A stretch of DNA of 36,919 nt from Alloprevotella tannerae (lineage in GTDB: Bacteria > Bacteroidota > Bacteroidia > Bacteroidales > Bacteroidaceae). Positions 17,218-23,387 of this stretch are shown piece by piece (positions within the stretch are counted from its first letter, which is position 1; each line of letters opens with the position of its first letter). Location of the stretch: assembly GCA_015259125.1 (NCBI GenBank), contig JABZGR010000021.1:1-36919 (forward strand), read 5' to 3'. The translations under genes and the position numbers were made by a program. A model generated the notes under the pieces. That model ran no database searches. It was given only the letters and a program-made list of their open reading frames with translations, and was not told the origin of the DNA.

Positions 17218-18333
17218 ATGGCAGTAACCACAAATACGCTCTTAGAAAAACTTGACGGCCTGCGCAGTCGGTTTGAAGAAGTTTCCACGTTAATCACAGA
17301 TCCTTCAGTCATTGCTGATCAAACGCGCTACGTGCGCCTGACAAAAGAGTACAAAGAGCTGGAAGACTTGATGAAAGCTCGCAAACGCTATGCAGAACTC
17401 TTGTCTAATTTGCAAGAAAGCAAGAATCTGCTGCTAACGGAAACGGATGCGGAACTCAAAGAATTGGCCCGCGAAGAAGTAGCTGCGTGCGAAGCGGAAA
17501 TCCCGATTTGTGAAGAGCAGATAAAATTGATGCTTGTGCCGAAAGATCCCGAAGATGGGAAAAATGCGATCTTAGAAATACGCGCCGGAACCGGAGGCGA
17601 TGAAGCAGCACTCTTTGCCGGTGATCTCTTTCGTATGTATGCGAAATTTTGCGAGAGCAAAGGTTGGAAATTTGAAGTTTCTTCAGCAAACGAAGGTGCC
17701 GTCGGCGGTTTCAAAGAAGTCGTTGCCTCCGTCACAGGAGCGGATGTTTACGGCACATTAAAGTATGAGAGCGGCGTACATCGCGTACAACGTGTACCGG
17801 CTACGGAAACGCAAGGACGCGTACACACTTCGGCGGCAACGGTAGCCGTACTTCCTGAGGCGGAAGCTTTCGATGTTGAAATTCACGAAGGAGAAATTCG
17901 ATGGGAAACCTTCCGTTCGAGCGGCGCAGGGGGGCAGAACGTCAACAAAGTAGAATCCGGCGTACGCCTACGCTATGATTGGAAGAATCCAAACACCGGT
18001 GAGACGGAAGAAATATTGATCGAATGTACTGAGACCCGCGACCAACCGAAGAACAAGGAGCGAGCTTTGGCCCGCTTGCGCACATTTATCTATGACAAAG
18101 AGCATCAAAAATACGTAGACGATATAGCCAATCGGCGCAAAACTTTGGTTTCGACAGGTGATAGAAGCGCAAAGATTCGCACTTACAACTACCCGCAGGG
18201 CCGCATCACAGACCACCGCATCAATTATACCATATATAATCTCCCCGCCTTTATAGACGGCGACATCCAAGACTGCATTGATCAATTGATGGTGGCAGAG
18301 AATGCGGAGCGAATGAAGGAAGCCGAACTATAA
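17218..18333 (+). CDS. prfA: Peptide chain release factor 1
   Basis: RF1 reads UAA and UAG stop codons and triggers release of the finished peptide. The 371-residue protein has the class-specific tripeptide P194-A-T196 in RVPATETQGRVHTSA and the GGQ motif at 238-240 in RSSGAGGQNVNKVESG. An N-terminal coiled domain precedes an EIRAGTGGDEAALFAGDLFRMY block, and NYPQGRITDHRINYTIYNL lies near the C-terminus. The tripeptide identifies RF1 rather than RF2, which would carry SPF. The gene is 35 bp after purM and 62 bp before pyrF on the same strand. Confidence 0.96.
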   Translation: MAVTTNTLLEKLDGLRSRFEEVSTLITDPSVIADQTRYVRLTKEYKELEDLMKARKRYAELLSNLQESKNLLLTETDAELKELAREEVAACEAEIPICEEQIKLMLVPKDPEDGKNAILEIRAGTGGDEAALFAGDLFRMYAKFCESKGWKFEVSSANEGAVGGFKEVVASVTGADVYGTLKYESGVHRVQRVPATETQGRVHTSAATVAVLPEAEAFDVEIHEGEIRWETFRSSGAGGQNVNKVESGVRLRYDWKNPNTGETEEILIECTETRDQPKNKERALARLRTFIYDKEHQKYVDDIANRRKTLVSTGDRSAKIRTYNYPQGRITDHRINYTIYNLPAFIDGDIQDCIDQLMVAENAERMKEAEL

Positions 18334-18395
18334 GCAGCAAGTCTCTACCGGTAAAATCCCCAATAATTAAACAACAAACTGAAAAGTATATCTCA

Positions 18396-19226
18396 ATGAA
18401 CAAACAACAATTAGTCGATATCATACGCAAACGGCGCACCTTCCTCTGTGTGGGTTTGGATACTGACCTAAAAAAAGTGCCGGCACATATTTTAGATATG
18501 CCGGACCCCATATTTGCATTCAACAAAGCGATCATCGACGCCACAGCTCCCTATTGCGTGGCTTACAAGCCCAATTTAGCCTTTTATGAATGCTTTGGCG
18601 TGGCCGGTTGGACGGCCTTTGAAGCCACAGTGGAGTACTTGCGCACCAATTATCCTGAACATCTAATCATTGCCGACGCGAAGCGAGGCGATATAGGCAA
18701 CACTTCGGCGATGTATGCGCGTGCTTTCTTTGAAGACCTCAACGTAGACGCACTAACCGTCGCACCTTATATGGGCGAAGACAGCGTTGCCCCTTTCCTT
18801 CCCTATAAAAATAAGTGGGTAGTCTTGTTGGCACTGACGAGCAACAAAGGATCGGCAGATTTCCAACAACAAACGTTGGCTGATGGCGAGGCTTTGTATG
18901 AGAAAGTTCTGAAAACGAGCCAGCAATGGGCAGATAGCGAGCAGATGATGTATGTTGTAGGCGCAACGAAAGGCGAATTTTTCAAACATATTCGCGAGAT
19001 TGTCCCGCATCATTTCTTGCTCGTACCCGGAGTTGGCGCTCAGGGAGGATCACTTGCTGAAGTTTGTCGTTATGGAATGACGAATGAAGAATGCGGTCTG
19101 CTTATCAATTCTTCTCGCGGCATTATTTACGCAGACTCATCTTCACGCTTTGCTGCCGTAGCCGGTGAGAAAGCACACGAGCTACAAATAGAAATGGATC
19201 ACCTCCTCACCGAGCGTGGCTTATAA
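18396..19226 (+). CDS. pyrF: Orotidine 5'-phosphate decarboxylase (long, type 2)
   Basis: PyrF removes CO2 from OMP to form UMP, the final step of pyrimidine synthesis. The 276-residue length and the order of motifs fit the longer subfamily found in mycobacteria and Bacteroidota. The substrate-binding FLCVGLDTD motif is at 16-24, KPNLAFYECFG is at 58-68, and the catalytic D94-A-K96-R-G-D99 is in IIADAKRGDIGN. LVPGVGAQGG (about 209-218) and INSSRGIIYA bind the phosphate. It ends the plus-strand run that begins at the TPM-domain gene. No terminator was seen directly after it. Confidence 0.95.
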   Translation: MNKQQLVDIIRKRRTFLCVGLDTDLKKVPAHILDMPDPIFAFNKAIIDATAPYCVAYKPNLAFYECFGVAGWTAFEATVEYLRTNYPEHLIIADAKRGDIGNTSAMYARAFFEDLNVDALTVAPYMGEDSVAPFLPYKNKWVVLLALTSNKGSADFQQQTLADGEALYEKVLKTSQQWADSEQMMYVVGATKGEFFKHIREIVPHHFLLVPGVGAQGGSLAEVCRYGMTNEECGLLINSSRGIIYADSSSRFAAVAGEKAHELQIEMDHLLTERGL

Positions 19227-19355
19227 CAATCTTATAATGAATTAAAGCAATAGAAGAAGAGAACGAATTTTAGCCATAAGCGCGTGATACATTTGCCGTT
19301 AATCTGTACTTTCAGAACAATATCAAACTAAGCGCTATTTTTTTCTGCTAAACGC

Positions 19356-19386
19356 TTGTTCATTCTCTAAAGAATCCCTACTTTTG
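19356..19386 (+). promoter_or_regulatory. Promoter of tRNA-Arg
   Basis: TTG (19356-19358), a 20-bp spacer and TACTTTTG (19379-19386) match the Bacteroidota consensus closely. The mature tRNA begins 23 bp after the -7 element, so the tRNA is transcribed alone and ends at the terminator 19491-19528. Confidence 0.75.
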
Positions 19387-19408
19387 CAGTCGCAATTCGG
19401 AAAGAATT

Positions 19409-19482
19409 GGCTCGCTAGCTCAACTGAATAGAGCATCTGACTACGGATCAGAAGGTTATAGGTTTGAATCCTATGCGAGTCA
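19409..19482 (+). tRNA. tRNA-Arg (anticodon ACG)
   Basis: A complete cloverleaf can be drawn. The acceptor stem GGCTCGC pairs with GCGAGTC (one G-U). The D stem GCTC pairs with GAGC. The anticodon stem TCTGA/TCAGA holds the loop CTACGGA, with ACG as anticodon. The T stem ATAGG pairs with CCTAT around TTTGAAT, and the discriminator is A. CCA is not encoded, so RNase Z and the CCA-adding enzyme would finish the 3' end. A34 should be edited to inosine by TadA to read CGU, CGC and CGA codons. Confidence 0.95.
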
Positions 19483-19490
19483 CTCCATTC

Positions 19491-19528
19491 ATCCCTATAT
19501 CTCCTTATGGTTGATATGGGGATTTTTT
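19491..19528 (+). terminator. Rho-independent terminator of tRNA-Arg
   Basis: An 11-bp stem, ATCCCTATATC (19491-19501) with GATATGGGGAT (19513-19523), contains one G-U pair and runs directly into TTTTTT. It starts 9 nt after the tRNA. Confidence 0.85.
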
Positions 19529-19636
19529 ATGCTGAATACTTTTCTATTTGATCTGCTTATCATAACTTTGAATCTGAAATGTGACCAATCCCATGTTTGA
19601 GGTCGTGAAACAATATAAACTTGCAAATATAAGCAT

Positions 19637-20086
19637 ATGAAAAGAATCGCTTCCACATCGAGACTCCTCTGTAGTTTATTACTCCTCTGCCCGCTCTTAT
19701 TTTTCAGCAGCTGTGAAGAAGATGTTTGGTCCCAACGCAACCCTTTGAGAGAGACAGCTTGGCGAGTAATCAACATAGAAGAGCAACACGCGGGCAATTG
19801 TCCGTTTAGAATAGGAGATTTGCTGGTCTTCGGCAGCACGTCCTCGGAATTTTATATAGAGACATTCAGTGGTAGGCAATATGGCTTTTGGAACCTAAGG
19901 GGCGATAGACTTACGCTGAGTTTTGATCCGAGCAACCGCAACAACAGCATATCCATCTATATCACGCAAAGATCCTTCGATGTTTTGGCTTTTGATTGTG
20001 TGGACAATTTGTATAACCAGCGCTACCGCATCCTCGTTCAGCTATACCGACAGTCCGGCTTCAGTTTATCTGAAGCTAAGAAGTAG
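19637..20086 (+). CDS. Small lipoprotein of unknown function
   Basis: The 149-residue product has a lipoprotein signal: basic start, hydrophobic run LLCSLLLLCPLLFF and lipobox FSSC with the cysteine at 26. The mature part is about 120 residues and rich in aromatic and beta-branched residues, with segments RETAWRVINIEE, FYIETFSGRQYGFWNLRGDRLTLSFD and a final LVQLYRQSG. The pattern (ETAWRV near the N-terminus, then a YGFWNLRGDRLTL strand) resembles small lipocalin-like lipoproteins of Bacteroidota, but I cannot name a family. It stands alone between tRNA-Arg and a shared terminator with mltG. A -7-like TAACTTTG occurs at 19563-19570 without a good -33 partner. Confidence 0.75.
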   Translation: MKRIASTSRLLCSLLLLCPLLFFSSCEEDVWSQRNPLRETAWRVINIEEQHAGNCPFRIGDLLVFGSTSSEFYIETFSGRQYGFWNLRGDRLTLSFDPSNRNNSISIYITQRSFDVLAFDCVDNLYNQRYRILVQLYRQSGFSLSEAKK

Positions 20087-20149
20087 ATAGTCGAAACTTT
20101 TCCTTAGCTGCGAAATCAGCACGCAGTAAGCATTTCGGAATAAAAGCCT

Positions 20150-20197
20150 AAGCGCTCCTTGCGAATCGCTATTCGCAAGGAGCGCTTGATTTTTCTT
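20150..20197. terminator. Shared terminator between the lipoprotein gene and mltG
   Basis: A 17-bp perfect stem, 20150-20166 with 20171-20187 and a 4-nt loop CGCT, lies between two convergent genes. On the plus strand it is followed by GATTTTTCTTT. On the minus strand it is followed by AGGCTTTTA. It should stop both transcripts. Confidence 0.85.
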
Positions 20198-20208
20198 TAA
20201 CAAAGTCT

Positions 20209-21216
20209 CTATTTAATTCCTCTCGCATTCAGTGCCGCCGCATATTTTTTGGCATTGACTTGATGCTCTTCATAAGTTTCGGCAAAGTTATGCGATCCGG
20301 AGAAATCCTCTTTCGCACACATATAAAAATAGTTGTGATGTGCATAATTGAGCACCGACTTAATGCTCGCGATGCTCGGGATACAAATCGGCCCTGGAGG
20401 AAACCCTGCATATTTATAGGTATTGTAAGGACTATCGGTAAAGAGAATGTCGCCCGCGATACGATGCAGGTAAAATTTACCCGTCGCATACTTCACCGTA
20501 GGATCAGCCTGCAAACGCATACCTTTTTTATAGCGATTCAAATACATACCGGCAACCATTGGTTTCTCCTTATTGTCATTCGTCTCTTGCTCTACTATTG
20601 AAGCCAAAGTCATTACTTGCAGCGGAGTAAGCCCGTTCTTCTTAGCTAAAGCCTTACGCTTCGTAGTCCAATAATTATCATACTCTTTCTTCATCCTTGT
20701 CATCAATTGCTCCGGCGTAGTACTCCAATACAACTCATAAGTATTCGGAATAAAAAGTGCGATAATCGTGGCTGTATCTACACCATATTTAGCGCAAAAG
20801 GCGGGATCGTGAAAGGCGCGTGCGAAAGTTGCGGAATCAGTCTCAAACGACTGCCCCAATTTACCTGCCAAATCGTTGGATGTACGCACAATGGGGACGA
20901 CAAAAGCTACAGGTCCTTGCTTTCCATTGCGCATATTACGGAACAATTGCAAAGTCCCCACACCAGTAAGCGTATACCGCCCATGGCGAATATGCTTACG
21001 ATAACCCATCACTGCCGACAAGGCTTTAAAACCAAGAAAATGCCCGGGTGCTGCCACACGATCCAACTTCACATAAACAGAATCGGCCGTATCATCTGCA
21101 TCTACATAGACATAGGCATCCTTCTTCAAAGAAAAATCTGCAAACAACATCCAATACGCAATAACAACTATGCCGATGAGTATGGACAATATTATATACC
21201 GATAGTTACGTTTCAT
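20209..21216 (-). CDS. mltG: Endolytic transglycosylase MltG (YceG-like)
   Basis: MltG cuts nascent peptidoglycan strands and is thought to set glycan chain length at the inner membrane. The 335-residue protein has one N-terminal membrane span (about 8-25), then a LysM-like/YceG N-domain. The YceG core shows FIPNTYELYWSTTPEQLMTRM (about 155-175), the catalytic glutamate probably E209 in TLASIVEQET, the segment MVAGMYLNRYKKGMRLQADPTVKYA (about 220-244), and SPYNTYKYAGFPPGPICIPSIASI. All of this matches the family. A good promoter lies at 21240-21269 and a strong terminator lies downstream, so it is probably monocistronic. Confidence 0.95.
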   Translation of the reverse strand: MKRNYRYIILSILIGIVVIAYWMLFADFSLKKDAYVYVDADDTADSVYVKLDRVAAPGHFLGFKALSAVMGYRKHIRHGRYTLTGVGTLQLFRNMRNGKQGPVAFVVPIVRTSNDLAGKLGQSFETDSATFARAFHDPAFCAKYGVDTATIIALFIPNTYELYWSTTPEQLMTRMKKEYDNYWTTKRKALAKKNGLTPLQVMTLASIVEQETNDNKEKPMVAGMYLNRYKKGMRLQADPTVKYATGKFYLHRIAGDILFTDSPYNTYKYAGFPPGPICIPSIASIKSVLNYAHHNYFYMCAKEDFSGSHNFAETYEEHQVNAKKYAAALNARGIK

Positions 21217-21239
21217 TTTCTCTACTTTTTTACTGTCTG

Positions 21240-21269
21240 CAAAAGTACGCTAACTCAAGAAAAGAGCAA
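21240..21269 (-). promoter_or_regulatory. mltG promoter
   Basis: On the minus strand TTG (21269-21267), a 19-bp spacer and TACTTTTG (21247-21240) match the Bacteroidota consensus. The start codon is 24 bp beyond the -7 element. Confidence 0.7.
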
Positions 21270-22141
21270 AACTCCTCACCTATTTTTACCGGTTTTTCTC
21301 TAAGCAAATGTCAGTATTAGTTGAAGGCTCTACTGTTATTCCTATTTAACGCGAGTCGATATGAGGAAGTCCCCCGAAAGTTATGTAGGCGAGCATCGCC
21401 TTTCATAATTTATAATTGACCATAAAGCATTTACAAAAATCAAATTACGCCTATGACGACTGCAAGAATAGTGGAAAGTTGCTGCGTCTTCGATGCGCTT
21501 CGCAAGAGTTTTGCCTTAGCATTGAAAGCGCATACTTTGTAAGTATCCGCGAAAGGGCATTGCCATCGATTTGTTCGTGTGCAACTGAATTTGCCTTATT
21601 CTCGATGGGCAAGCAAGATAACAACTTATCAATTAAAAGTGCGCAACAAAAAACTCTTAGGATTGATCTTTCACTGGCAAATTTATAAGCCCCGATCATA
21701 ATGCGCAAAACACTCTCAACAAGCCTTTAGGCTTGGTCTTTCAAGGTTTCTGGCGGCGGGCGTTGGCTTGTTTTGAAAGACCAACCCTATGGGGTTGTCA
21801 TTACTGCTACTTGCTGATGCAGCGTTGACGCTTTGCGTCAACACTGCCCTACCAAAAGACTAACCCCGATGGGGTTATTTGTGGACGAAACTATGCGGAA
21901 ACAATACAAATTCAAGCGGAAAATCTGACACGTATACGTGTTATTGATCCCAAGACAATTATAAACTCAATGACAACCTGCAAAACTTTCCCAACAAGCC
22001 CTTAGGCTTGGTCTTTTGGCAGGGCAGGCGTTGGAGCGAAGCGACAACCCTGCCACAATCCGCCGCAAAAATGCACCCCCTTAGGGTTGGTCTTTCAAAT
22101 CGGCCGCTGATTGTCTTATAATCAATCGATTATTGCGCGTT
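21270..22141. other. Repeat-rich gap between mltG and the HU-like gene
   Basis: No convincing gene is present. Around 21416-21708 both strands carry open frames of about 85-90 codons, neither of which I recognise as a family. From 21721 to about 22100 there is a cluster of palindromic repeats described separately. A 14-bp perfect palindrome ACACGTATACGTGT lies at 21928-21941. Confidence 0.65.
21721..22098. repeat. Cluster of REP-like palindromic elements
   Basis: Short palindromes such as AAGCCTTTAGGCTT (21721-21734), AAGCCCTTAGGCTT (21996-22009), AACCCTATGGGGTT near 21784 and AACCCCGATGGGGTT near 21862 are each joined to a GGTCTTT tail or its complement. They occur in facing pairs: TTGGTCTTTCAA (21733-21744) with TTGAAAGACCAA (21773-21784), and CTGCCCTACCAAAAGAC (21844-21860) with GTCTTTTGGCAGGGCAG (22011-22027; one mismatch). 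Another tail copy lies near 22085-22098. A hairpin GTTGACGC-TTT-GCGTCAAC sits at 21824-21842. No transposase of the REP-associated type is nearby. Confidence 0.65.
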
Positions 22142-22171
22142 TTGTCGGCTCAGCGGAAATGCTTACCTTTG
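22142..22171 (+). promoter_or_regulatory. Promoter of the HU-like gene
   Basis: TTG (22142-22144), a 19-bp spacer and TACCTTTG (22164-22171) fit the Bacteroidota consensus. The start codon is about 60 bp further on, implying a leader of about 55 nt. Confidence 0.7.
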
Positions 22172-22232
22172 CATACGCAAGGGCGAGGAGTGCTCTTAAT
22201 TCAATTATTCACCAATTAAATCTATACCAACA

Positions 22233-22643
22233 ATGATTAAATTTATCATTAGAGCGAAGAAAAATCCGCTCAAGAGAGATCAAGTGAAATTTTATCCGCA
22301 GATGGCGCCGGGCGTGCCCGTAATGTTGCGCACGATTGTCGGGCGCATCGAGAAGCGGTCTGGCGTATCTTCTGCCTCTGTTAAGGCGGTGTTGGATGCC
22401 CTGCAATATGAGATTCTCCAAACTCTTGCGGACGGTAATTCGGTTCGCTTAGGTGATCTCGGTTCTTTTCGCTTGACAATGCACGGCGAGGGTGTAACGA
22501 CGGCGAAAGAGGCAAAGGAAAAAGGGGCGAATCTCATTAAGCGCGTAAGCGTGAGGTTCACGAAAAGCTGTGCGATGCGTATGGCACTCGACAAACGCAA
22601 CTTAACCTTCGGTGCGCAGGACGATATCCGGAATGCGAAGTAA
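22233..22643 (+). CDS. HU-like DNA-binding protein (HU-HIG type)
   Basis: The 136-residue protein resembles the HU-related nucleoid proteins common in Bacteroidales, which carry an HU fold with an altered N-terminus. Visible are MIKFIIRAKKNPLKRDQVKFYPQ, a helix pair with IVGRIEKRSGVSSASVKAVLDALQYEILQTLADG (about 35-69), and then the HU-like strand SVRLGDLGSFRLTMHGEGV with LGDLGSF as the family signature. The tail is basic. It is likely to bind DNA as a dimer, but its targets cannot be read. It has its own promoter and terminator, and lies next to the repeat cluster upstream. Confidence 0.88.
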   Translation: MIKFIIRAKKNPLKRDQVKFYPQMAPGVPVMLRTIVGRIEKRSGVSSASVKAVLDALQYEILQTLADGNSVRLGDLGSFRLTMHGEGVTTAKEAKEKGANLIKRVSVRFTKSCAMRMALDKRNLTFGAQDDIRNAK

Positions 22644-22695
22644 GTGAGGATTAAGGCACATCCAAGTGCCGACAGAAAATTACATTTAGCAAAGG

Positions 22696-22729
22696 CCGCG
22701 TTTTCAACCAATGAAAGCGCGGTTTTTTT
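22696..22729 (+). terminator. Terminator of the HU-like gene
   Basis: An 11-bp stem (22696-22706 with 22712-22722, one G-U pair) with a 5-nt loop is followed by TTTTTTT. It lies about 50 bp after the stop codon. Confidence 0.85.
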
Positions 22730-22783
22730 CGTGCTTTGTCGAAAATGGACCGTTTTTTGGTGATACGGGGATAGGGATAACTC

Positions 22784-22893
22784 AAACTTTCACCTATGAA
22801 CGGAAAAATTGTCTTATAGGAAAGTTTAAACGGTCTTATAGGCAAATTAAAATTGTCTTATAAGAGAGTTTCAACGATCATAGGTGAAAGTTT
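22784..22893. repeat. Three 22-nt tandem units enclosed by 16-bp inverted repeats
   Basis: Perfect inverted repeats AAACTTTCACCTATGA (22784-22799) and TCATAGGTGAAAGTTT (22878-22893) bracket three tandem 22-nt units at 22811-22832, 22833-22854 and 22855-22876. Each unit starts GTCTTATA and ends in a 4-nt linker, AACG, AATT and AACG. Counting the flanks, the element is 110 bp long. The layout resembles a very small MITE with a minisatellite core. No target duplication was found at its edges. Confidence 0.75.
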
Positions 22894-23313
22894 AGCGAGG
22901 ATGCGGAGGCGGGCTCTCCGATAGCAACTTTCCGAAAATCTTAGTCGTAAAAGTCGTTTTTATTTCCTCTTTTTCTATTTTCAAAGGCTCTTTCAGGGGC
23001 AGGATTTTCTACCTGCTTTCACACTGATCCGTTGCTTTAAAGATCTACGTCAAAGGCTGATATGCGACACACGGAGCAAAATAACACTAAAAATTCGCCT
23101 TTCCACTTAGCTTTTCTGCATTATTTGTTTTGAAAACCGCAAGAAGAAAACATAAAAGTACAGAGAGTGCAAAAAATATGACGCCATATTTTTCGCGGAC
23201 ATTACCTCTTTGAGAGTGCGGAAAGCTTTAATCGTATCGATACGGTCATTAGAACAATAATGTCTGCTTAATAGAAACAAGTAAGACTTTAGTTCAGAAG
23301 ATGTAGACTCAAC

Positions 23314-23360
23314 AAAAAAAGAGCGCTTAACTCCTATCTGTAGTAATTAAGCGCTCTTTT
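23314..23360 (-). terminator. Terminator of the S9 peptidase gene
   Basis: A 14-bp stem, AAAAGAGCGCTTAA (23317-23330) with TTAAGCGCTCTTTT (23347-23360), lies 27 bp after the stop codon. On the minus strand it ends in a run of T residues from the poly-A at 23314-23320. Confidence 0.85.
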
Positions 23361-23387
23361 AGTCTAAGTTATAGTTTACGGTTTTAT

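Larger units (their letters stand above)
22644..23387. other. Gap of 744 bp between the HU-like gene and the S9 peptidase gene
   Basis: This gap holds the HU-like gene terminator (22696-22729), a tandem array with inverted ends (22784-22893), a perfect 9-bp stem AAAAATATG/CATATTTTT (23172-23193) and the S9 peptidase terminator (23314-23360). The stretch 22900-23170 shows no coding frame or motif that I can name. Confidence 0.7.
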
